This document shows positions 43,705-52,203 of a stretch of DNA of 64,000 bases, in pieces; the first letter of the stretch is position 1; every line of letters starts with the position of its first letter. This DNA comes from Actinomadura flavalba DSM 45200. GTDB lineage: Bacteria; Actinomycetota; Actinomycetes; Streptosporangiales; Streptosporangiaceae. The notes under the pieces were generated by a model. The model saw only the letters and a list, made by a program, of their open reading frames with translations, ran no database searches and was not told the origin of the DNA. Made by a program: the position numbers and the translations under genes. The DNA lies in contig NZ_KB894095.1 in NCBI RefSeq assembly GCF_000374305.1, positions 186,001 through 250,000 of the forward strand. Reading direction: 5' to 3'.

Positions 43705-44475
43705 ATGACACGACGCCACCGCGCCCGGATCACCGCCGGGCTCGGCGCCGCCGCCCTCGCCGCCGGCCTGCTCGCCACCGGCCCCGCGTCCGCCGCGCAG
43801 GCCGCCACGTCCTACGCGCCGACCCCGGCCGACTTCAAGGACTGCCCGGCGCTGCCCGCCGGGGCGCAGCCGCTGCTGTGGAACTGCCTCGCCATCGTCA
43901 TCACCGACGGGCAGATGAAGCTCGGCGGCCTCACCCAGGACATCACCAAGCCCATCACGATCCCCGTCGCGGTCGGCCTGCACGACTGGAAGATCCAGCT
44001 CCGGACGCCCGAGGGCGGGTTCCGCAGCGATCCCATCGACGTGCCGAAGGAGCGGCTGCCGCTGCCCATCGACGGCATCAAGGCGCGCGTCGCGCAGGCC
44101 GGGCCCGTCACGCCCGGCAAGATGATCATTCCGGACGCGCTGCCGCTGAAGATCGGCCTGGACCACTGGCTGTTCGCCGACCAGTGCTCCATCGGCTCGG
44201 ACAAGGAGCCGATCTCGATCAGGCCGAACCTCGGGAACCTCGGCCTCGGCTCCCAGGACGGCAAGGTCGTCATCAAGACGACGATCACCGACGACACCTT
44301 CGCGGTGCCCGCCGCGACGGGCTGCGGCCTGCTCACCGGCGTCCTCAACCCGCTCGTCAAGCTGCCCAGCGCGGCGGGCAAGAACAGCACCGACCTCAAC
44401 ACCGTCATCCGCGTGAAGAACTACGCCTTCGGCGACAACACCCAGTCCTTCGCCAAGGAGCAGGGCATCCGCTGA
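43705..44475 (+). CDS. Secreted protein of unknown function
   Basis: 256 residues. A Sec signal peptide (basic start, hydrophobic core, cleavage about ASAAQA-AT) is followed by a ~220-residue exported domain: CPALPAGAQPLLWNCLAIVITDGQMKLGGL, then GGFRSDPIDVPKERLPLPIDGIKARV, FADQCSIGSDKEPISIRPNLGNLGLGSQDGKVVIKTTITDDTF and TGCGLLTGVLNPLVKLPSAAGKNS. Four cysteines are suited to disulfides. I recognise the general style of actinomycete secreted proteins but no named family. ATG with GGAG 7 bases upstream. A perfect hairpin follows the stop. Confidence 0.8.
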   Translation: MTRRHRARITAGLGAAALAAGLLATGPASAAQAATSYAPTPADFKDCPALPAGAQPLLWNCLAIVITDGQMKLGGLTQDITKPITIPVAVGLHDWKIQLRTPEGGFRSDPIDVPKERLPLPIDGIKARVAQAGPVTPGKMIIPDALPLKIGLDHWLFADQCSIGSDKEPISIRPNLGNLGLGSQDGKVVIKTTITDDTFAVPAATGCGLLTGVLNPLVKLPSAAGKNSTDLNTVIRVKNYAFGDNTQSFAKEQGIR

Positions 44476-44480
44476 GGAAG

Positions 44481-44510
44481 CGTGCGGCTCGCCGCGAGGC
44501 GAGCCGCACG
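44481..44510. terminator. Bidirectional terminator hairpin
   Basis: CGTGCGGCTCGCC / GGCGAGCCGCACG, a perfect 13-base-pair stem with loop GCGA, between the convergent secreted-protein gene and the Crp/Fnr gene. Confidence 0.8.
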
Positions 44511-44515
44511 TTGGA

Positions 44516-45196
44516 TCAGTGCAGGAGGCGGCGGAGGGCGGCCAGGTCGTGGACGACGAGGCTGCGGCGGCCCGTCTCGACCAGGCCGTCGCGGCGCATG
44601 TTGCCGAGCGCCTTGCTGACGGCCTCGCGGGAGGCGCCGACCCAGCCCGCCAGCTCCTCCTGGGAGAGGGAGAGGGTGATGCGGACGCTGCCCGAGGCGT
44701 CCTCGTCGACCTCGCCGAAGCGCTCCGCCAGCTCGACGAGACGGTGGGTGAGACGGCCCGTCGCGTCGAACGCGCCGAACTCGGCGCGCTTGCGGTCGGC
44801 GTCGCGGAAGCGGGCGCTGAGCGTCCGCATGATGAGGACGGACGCGCCGCCGTGCGTGCGCAGGAACTCCATGAACGTCTCGCCGGGGAACGTCAGCGCC
44901 CGTACCGGCTCCAGCGCCGTCACCGTCGCTGACCGGGGCAGCCCGTCGATCGCGGCCAGCTCGCCCAGCAGCGCGCCCGGGCCGCGCACGTCCAGCAGCG
45001 CCTCGCCGCCCTGCTCGCGGTCGGAGGACGCCTTGACCCGGCCGCGCGTCAGCACCGCGACCCAGATCGAGCACTCCCCCTCGCGGAAGATGATCTCGTG
45101 GCGCCGGAAGTCGCGCGCGGTGCCGATCCGCTCCAGGTCCGCCCGGTCGCCCGGGGTCAGTTCGGCGAGGAAGGAACCCGGCTCGTAGGCGGTCAT
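44516..45196 (-). CDS. Crp/Fnr-family transcriptional regulator
   Basis: 226 residues: cyclic-nucleotide-binding-like domain (about 10-125) with FREGECSIWVAVLTRGRVK and GEALLDVRGPGALLGELAAIDGLPRSATVTALE, a dimerisation helix and a Crp-type winged helix (SLSQEELAGWVGASREAVSKALGNMRRDGLVE). The phosphate-binding cassette reads GELAAIDGLPRSATV with Arg and Ser as in cAMP binders. Cysteine clusters of FNR type are absent, so it is more Crp-like than Fnr-like. The start is ATG with GGAGGG just upstream. It lies near the second SDH operon, whose promoter has two Crp-like sites. Confidence 0.88.
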   Translation of the reverse strand: MTAYEPGSFLAELTPGDRADLERIGTARDFRRHEIIFREGECSIWVAVLTRGRVKASSDREQGGEALLDVRGPGALLGELAAIDGLPRSATVTALEPVRALTFPGETFMEFLRTHGGASVLIMRTLSARFRDADRKRAEFGAFDATGRLTHRLVELAERFGEVDEDASGSVRITLSLSQEELAGWVGASREAVSKALGNMRRDGLVETGRRSLVVHDLAALRRLLH

Positions 45197-45385
45197 GCCC
45201 TCCACGCTAGAGGGACGCCGCGATCCCGGCCATCACGAAACCGTCACGCGTTCTGTGGCGTTTTCCCTACTTGCCGCTCAACCCCTCCGCGAGAGTGAAT
45301 CCGGCGTGCCCGGCACGCGCCCGCCCGGGAACGGCGGGACCGCCCCACGGGCGGCGGCGCGGGGGCACGCCGCCCGTGCGGGGGC

Positions 45386-46156
45386 TCACGCGGACGGCGT
45401 GTCCTCGCCCTTGCGGACGATGCCGAGCTTGCTGCCGAGCCAGACCAGCGGGTCGTAGCGGCGGCCCGCGACGCGCTCCTTCATCGGGATCAGCGCGTTG
45501 TCGGTGATCTTGATGTGCTCGGGGCAGACCTCGGTGCAGCACTTGGTGATGTTGCAGAAACCGAGACCGTGGTCGTCCTGGGCGATGTTGCGCCGGTCCG
45601 CGACGTCGGCCGGGTGCATCTCCAGCTCCGCGATCCGCATGAGGAACCGGGGGCCCGCGAACTTCGGCTTGTTCTCCTCATGGTCGCGGATCACGTGGCA
45701 GACGTTGTTGCACAGGAAGCACTCGATGCACTTGCGGAACTCCTGCGAGCGCTCCACGTCGCGCTGCTGCATCCGCAACTCGCCCAGGCCGACGTCGCCG
45801 GGGTCGAACGACGGGATCTGCCGGGCCTTCTCGTAGTTGTACGACACGTCGGTCACCAGGTCGCGGACGACGGGGAACGTCCGCACCGGCGTCACGGTGA
45901 TGGTCTCGTCCTCGGTGAACGTGGACATCCGCGTCATGCACAGCAGCCGCGGCATGCCGTTGATCTCCGCCGAGCACGAGCCGCACTTGCCCGCCTTGCA
46001 GTTCCAGCGGACCGCCAGGTCGGGCGCCTGGGTGGCCTGGAGCCGGTGGATGATGTCGAGGACGACCTCGCCCTCGTTCACCTCGACCCGGTAGTCGACC
46101 AGTTCGCCGTCGCCGTCGTCGCCGCGCCAGACCTTGAACTTCGCCTCGTAGCTCAC
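45386..46156 (-). CDS. sdhB: Succinate dehydrogenase/fumarate reductase iron-sulfur subunit (Sdh1 type)
   Basis: 256 residues. [2Fe-2S] ligands CKAGKCGSC (Cys53, 58, 61) and Cys73; the 4Fe/3Fe ligands CIECFLCNNVCHV and CNITKCCTEVCPEH. The CIEC and CCTEVCP pattern differs from the sdhB at 41.3 kb. The GTG overlaps the SdhA stop (GTGA). It is the last gene of the Sdh1-type operon; the closest known relatives are the mycobacterial Sdh1 (Rv0247c-like). Confidence 0.9.
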   Translation of the reverse strand: MSYEAKFKVWRGDDGDGELVDYRVEVNEGEVVLDIIHRLQATQAPDLAVRWNCKAGKCGSCSAEINGMPRLLCMTRMSTFTEDETITVTPVRTFPVVRDLVTDVSYNYEKARQIPSFDPGDVGLGELRMQQRDVERSQEFRKCIECFLCNNVCHVIRDHEENKPKFAGPRFLMRIAELEMHPADVADRRNIAQDDHGLGFCNITKCCTEVCPEHIKITDNALIPMKERVAGRRYDPLVWLGSKLGIVRKGEDTPSA

Positions 46157-48126
46157 GCCTCGCTCCCTTCCGCCGTCCCGTCCGGCGTGGCCTTCGTCAG
46201 ACCGGCCCCGCCCGCGGGGTTCTCGTCCTGGCCGAGCTCGCCCGGCGTGAGGTACTTGGACAGTTCGTCGCGCTTGAACAGGTCGAGCAGTTCGGGCGGC
46301 ATCGGTTCCATCGGCTGCCGCCGCAGCTCGATGCGGGGGACGTCCGGGTCGCCGGAGAGACGGCAGACCAGGTTCACCTTGCGCCACTCGGGCGACATGT
46401 CCGGATGGTCGTCGCGGGTGTGGCCGCCGCGGCTCTCCTCGCGCTCCAGCGCCGACTTGGCGATGGCCTCCGAGACCAGCAGCATGTTGCGCAGGTCGAG
46501 CGCCAGGTGCCAGCCCGGGTGGTAGCCGCGGCCGTCGTTCACCGCGACCGGCGCCACCGACACGTTCGCGACGCGCTCGCGCAGCTTGTCGAGCGAGGCC
46601 AGCGCCTGCTGGAGCTCGCCCTCCTTGCGGATGATGCCGACCAGCTCGTTCATCGTCGCCTGGAGTTCGGCGTGCACCGCGTACGGGTTCTCGCCGTCGG
46701 CCCGCTCGAACGGCGCCATCGCCTCGGCCGTCGCCCGCTCGATCTCCTCCTCCGGCAGCGCCGGACGCGCGTCGAGCCCGTCGATGTACCGCGCGGCGCC
46801 CAGCCCGCAGCGGCGGCCGAACACCAGCAGGTCGGTCAGCGAGTTGCCGCCGAGCCGGTTCGAGCCGTGCATGCCGCCCGAGCACTCCCCCGCCGCGAAC
46901 AGGCCCGGGACGAGCGCCGCGCCGCTGTCGGGATCGACCTCGACGCCGCCCATCACGTAGTGGCAGGTCGGGCCGACCTCCATCGCCTCGGCGGTGATGT
47001 CGACGTCCGCCAGCTCCTTGAACTGGTGGTGCATCGCGGGAAGCCGGCGGCGGATCTCCTCGGCGCCGCCCGGCATCCGGCCGACGACCGTGAGGAACAC
47101 GCCGCCGTGCGGCGACCCCCGGCCCGCCTTCACCTCGGCGTTGATGGCGCGGGCGACCTCGTCGCGCGGCAGCAGCTCGGGGGGACGGCGGTTGTTGTCC
47201 GGGTCGTCGTACCAGCGGTCGGCCTCCTCCTCGGTGGTCGCGTACTGCGACTTGAACACCTCGGGGATGTAGTCGAACATGAACCGCTTGTCGTCGGAGT
47301 TCTTCAGGACGCCCCGGTCGCCGCGGACCGACTCGGTGACGAGGATGCCCTTCACCGACGGCGGCCAGACCATGCCCGTCGGGTGGAACTGGACGAACTC
47401 CATGTTCAGCAGCGACGCACCCGCCAACAGCGCCAGCGCGTGCCCGTCGCCGGTGTACTCCCACGAGTTCGACGTCACCTTGAACGCCTTGCCGATGCCG
47501 CCCGTCGCGAGGATGACGGCCGGGGCCTCGAACACCACGAACCGGCCGGTCTCGCGGACGTAGGCGAACACGCCCGCGATGCGGTCGCCGTCGAGCAGCA
47601 GCCGCGTCACGGTCGTCTCCGACCAGACCTTCAGCCGGGCCTCGTAGTCGCCGTGGTCGCGGTGGTCCTGCTGCTGGAGGGCGACGACGCGCTGCTGCGC
47701 GGTGCGGATCAGCTCCAGGCCGGTGCGGTCGCCGACGTGCGCGAGGCGCGGGTACTCGTGCCCGCCGAAGTTGCGCTGGCTGATCTTGCCGTCCTTGGTG
47801 CGGTCGAACAGCGCGCCCCAGTTCTCCAGCTCCCAGACGCGGTCGGGGGCCTCCTTGGCGTGCAGCTCGGCCATCCGCCAGTTGTTGAGGAACTTCCCGC
47901 CGCGCATCGTGTCGCGGAAGTGGACCTTCCAGTTGTCGTTGGGGTTGACGTTGCCCATCGCAGCGGCGGCGCCGCCCTCGGCCATGACCGTGTGCGCCTT
48001 GCCGAACAGCGACTTGGAGATGACCGCCGTCCGCTTGCCCTGCGTGCGCGCCTCGATCGCCGCCCGCAGCCCGGCTCCGCCGGCACCGATCACCACGACG
48101 TCGTAGCTGTGCCTTTCGATCTCCAC
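46153..48126 (-). CDS. sdhA: Succinate dehydrogenase/fumarate reductase flavoprotein (Sdh1 type)
   Basis: 657 residues. FAD motif VVVIGAGGAG (11-20) and covalent-FAD His46 (GKAHTVMAEGG); active-site HPT (QFHPTGMVWP), and the MGGVEVDPDSGA and GSNRLGGNSLTD blocks are complete. It is longer than the other SdhA and more similar to the mycobacterial Rv0248c type. The GTG has an AAGGGGC 5 bases upstream. It lies between its membrane subunit and sdhB. Two SDH enzymes in one stretch suggests division of labour between oxygen regimes. Confidence 0.92.
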   Translation of the reverse strand: MEIERHSYDVVVIGAGGAGLRAAIEARTQGKRTAVISKSLFGKAHTVMAEGGAAAAMGNVNPNDNWKVHFRDTMRGGKFLNNWRMAELHAKEAPDRVWELENWGALFDRTKDGKISQRNFGGHEYPRLAHVGDRTGLELIRTAQQRVVALQQQDHRDHGDYEARLKVWSETTVTRLLLDGDRIAGVFAYVRETGRFVVFEAPAVILATGGIGKAFKVTSNSWEYTGDGHALALLAGASLLNMEFVQFHPTGMVWPPSVKGILVTESVRGDRGVLKNSDDKRFMFDYIPEVFKSQYATTEEEADRWYDDPDNNRRPPELLPRDEVARAINAEVKAGRGSPHGGVFLTVVGRMPGGAEEIRRRLPAMHHQFKELADVDITAEAMEVGPTCHYVMGGVEVDPDSGAALVPGLFAAGECSGGMHGSNRLGGNSLTDLLVFGRRCGLGAARYIDGLDARPALPEEEIERATAEAMAPFERADGENPYAVHAELQATMNELVGIIRKEGELQQALASLDKLRERVANVSVAPVAVNDGRGYHPGWHLALDLRNMLLVSEAIAKSALEREESRGGHTRDDHPDMSPEWRKVNLVCRLSGDPDVPRIELRRQPMEPMPPELLDLFKRDELSKYLTPGELGQDENPAGGAGLTKATPDGTAEGSEA

Positions 48127-48137
48127 GAGAGCCCCTT

Positions 48138-48968
48138 CTAGTTGAACAGCCGCAGGTCTTGGATGGTCTCGCTGGCGACCAGCGCGACGTAGGCGTCCGC
48201 GACGACGAGCGACGCGAGCGTGATCAGCGCGAACATGCCGTGCCGTTCGTTGAGCTTGCTGATCCGGCCCCACATCCAGTACCGGACAGGGTGCTTGGAG
48301 AAGTGCTTGAGCCGTCCCCCGACGACGTGCCGGCAGGTGTGGCACGAGAGCGTGTAGCCCCACAGCAGGATCACGTTGACGACGAGGATGATCGTGCCGA
48401 GGCCGATGCCGAACCCGCCGTCCTTGCCGTGGAAGGCGCGGATCGCGTCGATCGTGTTGATGACCGAGATGAGCGCGGCCGCCGCCCAGAAGTAGCGGTG
48501 CAGGTTCTGGCCGATGAGGGGGAAGCGCCGCTCGCCGGTGTACTTGCTGTGCGGCTCGGCGACGCCGCACGCGGGCGGGGAGAGCCAGTACGCGCGGTAG
48601 TACGCCTTGCGGTAGTAGTAGCAGGTCAGCCGGAACAGCAGCAGGAACGGCAGTGAGATCACGGCGAACGGAATCCAGCCGCGCGTCCAGCTCGGCAGGA
48701 ACGTGCCGAACTCGGCGGCGCTGCCGGTGACGCCGTTGACGGTGACGTCGTTGCAGATCTCGTTGAAGCACGGCGAGTAGAACGGCGTCAGGTAGTGGTA
48801 CTCGGGGACGTAGAACGCCGCCCCCCAGAACGCCCGGACGGTCGCGTAGACCACCCACGCCGTGAAGATCGTCAGGGTGAACAGCGGGTAGGCCCGCCAG
48901 TTGTCCTTGCGGAGCGTCCGCTCCCGGATTCTGGCGCGCGACCGGTCCGGCGCCTCCAGTGTGCTCAT
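48138..48968 (-). CDS. Membrane anchor subunit of Sdh1-type succinate dehydrogenase
   Basis: 276 residues with about five membrane helices: FTLTIFTAWVVYATVRAF, WIPFAVISLPFLLLFRL, FWAAAALISVINTIDAI, GTIILVVNVILLWGYTL and FALITLASLVVADAYVAL. Between the first two is an exported loop (CFNEICNDV, two cysteines), and CHTCRHVVGG follows helix 4. It resembles Rv0249c, the anchor of mycobacterial Sdh1. Its ATG is preceded by GGGAG. It heads the operon with sdhA 11 bases downstream, and two Crp-like sites lie 60-110 bases upstream. Confidence 0.88.
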   Translation of the reverse strand: MSTLEAPDRSRARIRERTLRKDNWRAYPLFTLTIFTAWVVYATVRAFWGAAFYVPEYHYLTPFYSPCFNEICNDVTVNGVTGSAAEFGTFLPSWTRGWIPFAVISLPFLLLFRLTCYYYRKAYYRAYWLSPPACGVAEPHSKYTGERRFPLIGQNLHRYFWAAAALISVINTIDAIRAFHGKDGGFGIGLGTIILVVNVILLWGYTLSCHTCRHVVGGRLKHFSKHPVRYWMWGRISKLNERHGMFALITLASLVVADAYVALVASETIQDLRLFN

Positions 48969-49030
48969 TGATCGCTCCCTGAGCTAGGGGTGGGTGGCGG
49001 CGCTGCGACCCTACGCCCGCTTCCACCTGC

Positions 49031-49046
49031 TGTGACATACGTAACA
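49031..49046. promoter_or_regulatory. Crp-like site 1 upstream of the Sdh1 operon
   Basis: TGTGACATACGTAACA, a near-palindrome matching TGTGA-N6-TCACA at 9 of 10 defined positions, 63 bases upstream of the anchor gene's ATG. Confidence 0.6.
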
Positions 49047-49058
49047 GCACGCGTCGCC

Positions 49059-49074
49059 TGTGATCCTGACCACA
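49059..49074. promoter_or_regulatory. Crp-like site 2 upstream of the Sdh1 operon
   Basis: TGTGATCCTGACCACA matches TGTGA-N6-TCACA at 9 of 10 positions and sits within the longer palindrome CCTGTG-N8-CACAGG. Its centre is 28 bases from that of site 1. Confidence 0.6.
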
Positions 49075-49195
49075 GGCAGTGAATCACCTCAACCCCGGCA
49101 CGACCGACCTCCGGCCATAACCTCGCCCTATGGCCCCTGTCTATGCAGACAAGCACAAATCAGCATGAACGCCCCCGCGCCGTCGGCCGCCGGGG

Positions 49196-49603
49196 TCAGA
49201 AGTACCCGTCGCCGACAGTGGCCCGCGCGCGCGAGCGGCCCGCCAGATGGAAGGGCCACCAGGCCGCGGCGACGGCGACCGCCGCCGTGATCGAGGTGGC
49301 GGCCGTGACCGCGGGCGCGGCGGTGAACGCCGAGGACAGGAGGTTCAGGACGAGCATGGCGACCGGGACGGCGAGGATCGCCAGATGACGGCGGCGTCCC
49401 CGCACCCGGGACGGCGTCAGCAGCCCCGCGGCGACCGTGCCGAGCGCGAAGACCGCCCCGGTCGCCACGGCGTTCCAGAACACCGAGCCGTCCGCCGATC
49501 CCCCGGACGCGTCCTCGGCGAACGCCACCAGGACGATCACCGCGACGACGCTGCCGACGACGAACGTGCCCGTGGACGCGAGCCACGGCTTCCACAACCC
49601 CAC
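49196..49603 (-). CDS. Four-helix membrane protein of unknown function
   Basis: 135 residues with about four membrane helices (STGTFVVGSVVAVIVLVAFA, FWNAVATGAVFALGTVAAGLL, HLAILAVPVAMLVLNLLSSAF, ATSITAAVAVAAAWWPFHLA). The family is not recognised. The GTG has GGAGG 6 bases upstream. It follows the lipoprotein gene by 23 bases and is the last gene of the minus-strand run before the Sdh1 promoter. Confidence 0.65.
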   Translation of the reverse strand: MGLWKPWLASTGTFVVGSVVAVIVLVAFAEDASGGSADGSVFWNAVATGAVFALGTVAAGLLTPSRVRGRRRHLAILAVPVAMLVLNLLSSAFTAAPAVTAATSITAAVAVAAAWWPFHLAGRSRARATVGDGYF

Positions 49604-49626
49604 GGGCCCTCCTTCGTTCCGGCCGG

Positions 49627-50220
49627 TCACACGGTCGCCGCGAGCGACGCCACGATCTGGTCGATGACGGCGGGCGGCAGATCGTCCTCCCAGCCGTTGA
49701 CGCGGACGACGAACGCCTTCCGCGCCGGAGTGACGACGGCGACGTCCGTCGCGCGGATCGGGTCGCCGACCGGCTCGCCGTCGACGACGTCGCGGTAGGT
49801 GTAGTCGACGCGCACGGCCTCGGCGGCCCCCGCGACGCGGATCCGGCGGTCGGGACCGCGCCGCACGCCGGGCGTCCGCACCTCCACGACGGTGATGGCC
49901 GCCGCCGACACCATCCGGGCGCTCGGCGCCTGCGGGACGTCGGTGATCACACCGACGCGCGCGCGGGCGGCGGCCTCCGAGCCGCCGAGCAGCGCCACGT
50001 ACGCCCAGCCCTCGGGCGGCTTGACGGACTTCCACGCCACCGGATGCGCGAGCCGCACCGGACCCGCCTGCTGCGCCGTGAACCCCGCGGGCGTCCCCGG
50101 GGTCCGCCCAGCGGCCGGGCGTCCCGTGTCGCGCTCCGTCACCTCGCCGCCCTCTCCGCAGCCCGCCGAAAGGAACAGGACCGCCACGCAGGCGGCTCGG
50201 CTCCACATGCCCCGACCCAT
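49627..50220 (-). CDS. Predicted lipoprotein (LpqN/LpqT-like fold possible)
   Basis: 197 residues. The signal peptide ends in LFLSAGCGEG (lipobox). The exported part has AHPVAWKSVKPPEGWAYVALLGG, then VITDVPQAPSARM, VEVRTPGVRRGPDRRIRVAGAAEAVRVDYTYRD and VAVVTPARKAFVVRVNGWEDDLPPAVIDQIVASL, a layout similar to lipoproteins of the LpqN/PsbP-like type, a tentative reading. ATG overlaps the stop of the DUF3592 gene by one base (TGATG). Confidence 0.7.
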   Translation of the reverse strand: MGRGMWSRAACVAVLFLSAGCGEGGEVTERDTGRPAAGRTPGTPAGFTAQQAGPVRLAHPVAWKSVKPPEGWAYVALLGGSEAAARARVGVITDVPQAPSARMVSAAAITVVEVRTPGVRRGPDRRIRVAGAAEAVRVDYTYRDVVDGEPVGDPIRATDVAVVTPARKAFVVRVNGWEDDLPPAVIDQIVASLAATV

Positions 50221-50618
50221 CACAGACCTCGCAGACCGAGCGTCATCATGGCGACGCCGACCGCCGCCACCGCCGGACCGAACACCAGGAGCAGCGCCCA
50301 GTGGACGCCCAGCCGCTCCGCGGTGGCCTCCGGCCGCGCCGGGTCGTAGATCACCGTCACCGGGCGTCCCGGACGCGGGCCCGGAAAGGAGTAGAAACGG
50401 CTCGTCGCCTCGACCGTGCGCCCCTGTTCGGTGGTGAAGCGGAAACGTCCGGAACGCGCCGCGACTCCCGGCCTGGTGCCCGCCGCGTCGGTCCGGCCGA
50501 CGAACACGCCCCGCGTCCGGACCAGGCGCCGGTGCGCCAGCGCGTCCTTGACGAGCGAGAACGTCGCCCACAGGAACAGCGCGGCGCCCAGCGCCGCCGC
50601 GATGACGTGCTCGATCAC
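50220..50618 (-). CDS. DUF3592 family membrane protein
   Basis: 132 residues: N-terminal helix (about 3-22), a beta-rich domain (VRTRGVFVGRT, FRFTTEQGRTVEATSRF, PGRPVTVIYDPARPEATAE), and a C-terminal helix. This pattern, particularly VxVxYDPxxPExA, is that of DUF3592. Function unknown. The GTG start has GGAGG 4-5 bases upstream. It ends overlapping the lipoprotein start and begins 24 bases after the giant Flp-like gene. Confidence 0.78.
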   Translation of the reverse strand: MIEHVIAAALGAALFLWATFSLVKDALAHRRLVRTRGVFVGRTDAAGTRPGVAARSGRFRFTTEQGRTVEATSRFYSFPGPRPGRPVTVIYDPARPEATAERLGVHWALLLVFGPAVAAVGVAMMTLGLRGL

Positions 50619-50642
50619 GCCGCCTCCTTGGTCACGACCGGC

Positions 50643-52082
50643 TCACCGGCATTCCCGGTGGGTCAGATAACGTCGCTTCCCGTCCGTTCCGGGCGCACCC
50701 AGGTATTGGGCGTCGCTCACCTGCCGCGTCGAGTTGGAGATGGCGAGGTTCCCTCCGAGTTTCAGGCCCAGTTTCACGCTCGCGCCATAGTTGTCGTCCG
50801 TCTGATCGTAGGCGTAGTTGACCTTCGACGACTTTCCCTTCTCGTACAGCAGGCGCTGGAGCGGACTGGCGTTCGGCCCCGGATCCTGCTGCGGCGCCAT
50901 GTCGTCCCAGGTCAGGGCGAGCGTCTGGAGACCCGGGCCGCCGGACTGCACCGGATTGATCAGGTACGACATGACGTCCGCCCGCTCCTGGTCGGTGGTG
51001 AGCGGAAGTTCGGTGGTGACGACGGTGGCGGTGCCGTCGACGATGTGCGTCTGCGCGAAGGTGACCTTGCTGAGCTTGCCGTTCTTGTCGCGGGTGACCG
51101 TGAGCGCCCCGGTCGCGTTGCGGCGTCCCTGAGGACCGGACACGAGCGCGTTCGCGCCGTAGTTCGCCTCGCCCTTGAGGATGAACGTCACCGACAGGTC
51201 GCCGGTCTTCTTGTTCTCTTCGAAGACGGCCTTCTCGTTGCCGTTGACTCCGACGTACGCCTTGGCGTTCGGGCTGACCGCGTCGCTGCCCCGGCCGTCG
51301 GGCACCTTGTCCTTCCACGACTTCTCGTCGGGCCCCTCGGGCGACGTGTGCCGGTCGGGCTTGCGGTGCTTTCCCTTGGGGTCGGCCGGGCCGAGGCCGA
51401 GCCCGGCGCTGAGCGAGCCGCTCAGGTCCAGCTCGCCCTCCCAGCGGCGGATGTCCGACGACGGGATGTCGGGACCGGCGACGGCGTCGTACACCTCGCC
51501 GCCGATGCGGCCGATGATGCCGCCGTTCTCCTTCACCCCGTCGATGGCGTACTGCTTGCGGATCTGCTTCATGAAGGCGTCGGCCTTCTGCTCCGCGTCG
51601 GGGCCGTCGAAGGTCCAGCCGTCGCCGACGCCGATGCGCAGCTTGGCGTCCGCGCTGGCGTCCGCGCCCGCGTTCACGGCCTTCCAGTTCACGCCGATGC
51701 CGACGCCGGTGCCGACGCCGCCGGTCAGGCCCTTCACCGCCGTGACGGTGACGGTCTTCTTGCCGTCCGGGCCGATCGTCGTCGTGCGCATGAAGCCGTA
51801 GTCGCGGCCCACCCGGAAGATCGCGACGTCGACCGTGCCTCCGTAGGAGTCGCTCGACACCTTGCTCGTGCACGGCGGCTTCAGCGCCACGTCCGCGGCG
51901 CGCTCGCACTTGCTCGCGTCACCGCCGTTGAAGATGCGGCAGATCTCGTACCGGACGTCGTCGACCACCCGCGACGGAATGATCATCGCGAGAAAGGTGA
52001 GAACGATCGCGCCCACCAGCAGCAAGGCCGCGTAGTGGATCGCGCTCGCGCCCGCGTCGGGACTTCTCGGTCGCGTGCGCAT
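50643..52082 (-). CDS. Large exported protein with Flp-like prepilin N-terminus
   Basis: 479 residues. The N-terminus, DAG-ASAIHYAALLLVGAI (Gly11 then Ala12), closely copies the Flp pilin sequence ERG-ASAIEYAALILVAGV in this locus, with His16 in place of the usual Glu at +5. After the single helix comes a long secreted beta-rich part with few cysteines (RIFNGGDASKC, PPCTSK), a Lys/Asp-rich linker (KGKHRKPDRHTSPEG) and a further beta-rich domain ending YLTHREC. I do not recognise the exported domain. It is likely a minor pilin or adhesin of this Tad pilus. The ATG has weak GGG upstream. Confidence 0.75.
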   Translation of the reverse strand: MRTRPRSPDAGASAIHYAALLLVGAIVLTFLAMIIPSRVVDDVRYEICRIFNGGDASKCERAADVALKPPCTSKVSSDSYGGTVDVAIFRVGRDYGFMRTTTIGPDGKKTVTVTAVKGLTGGVGTGVGIGVNWKAVNAGADASADAKLRIGVGDGWTFDGPDAEQKADAFMKQIRKQYAIDGVKENGGIIGRIGGEVYDAVAGPDIPSSDIRRWEGELDLSGSLSAGLGLGPADPKGKHRKPDRHTSPEGPDEKSWKDKVPDGRGSDAVSPNAKAYVGVNGNEKAVFEENKKTGDLSVTFILKGEANYGANALVSGPQGRRNATGALTVTRDKNGKLSKVTFAQTHIVDGTATVVTTELPLTTDQERADVMSYLINPVQSGGPGLQTLALTWDDMAPQQDPGPNASPLQRLLYEKGKSSKVNYAYDQTDDNYGASVKLGLKLGGNLAISNSTRQVSDAQYLGAPGTDGKRRYLTHRECR

Positions 52083-52203
52083 CGCCCTGTCCGCCTTTCC
52101 GGGAATTGCTCGGCAGGTGCGGTGAACGTATCGCCGGGCGCATCGGGCTGACAGGGCACAGAGGCCCAAAACAGGTCCCGTCCGCTTGGGCCCGCCCGTC
52201 CGC

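Noticed and set aside
45197..45385. Possible Crp self-regulation site upstream of the Crp/Fnr gene
   Set aside because: Only a direct repeat (GTGAC...GTGAT) is present, not an inverted TGTGA-N6-TCACA motif.
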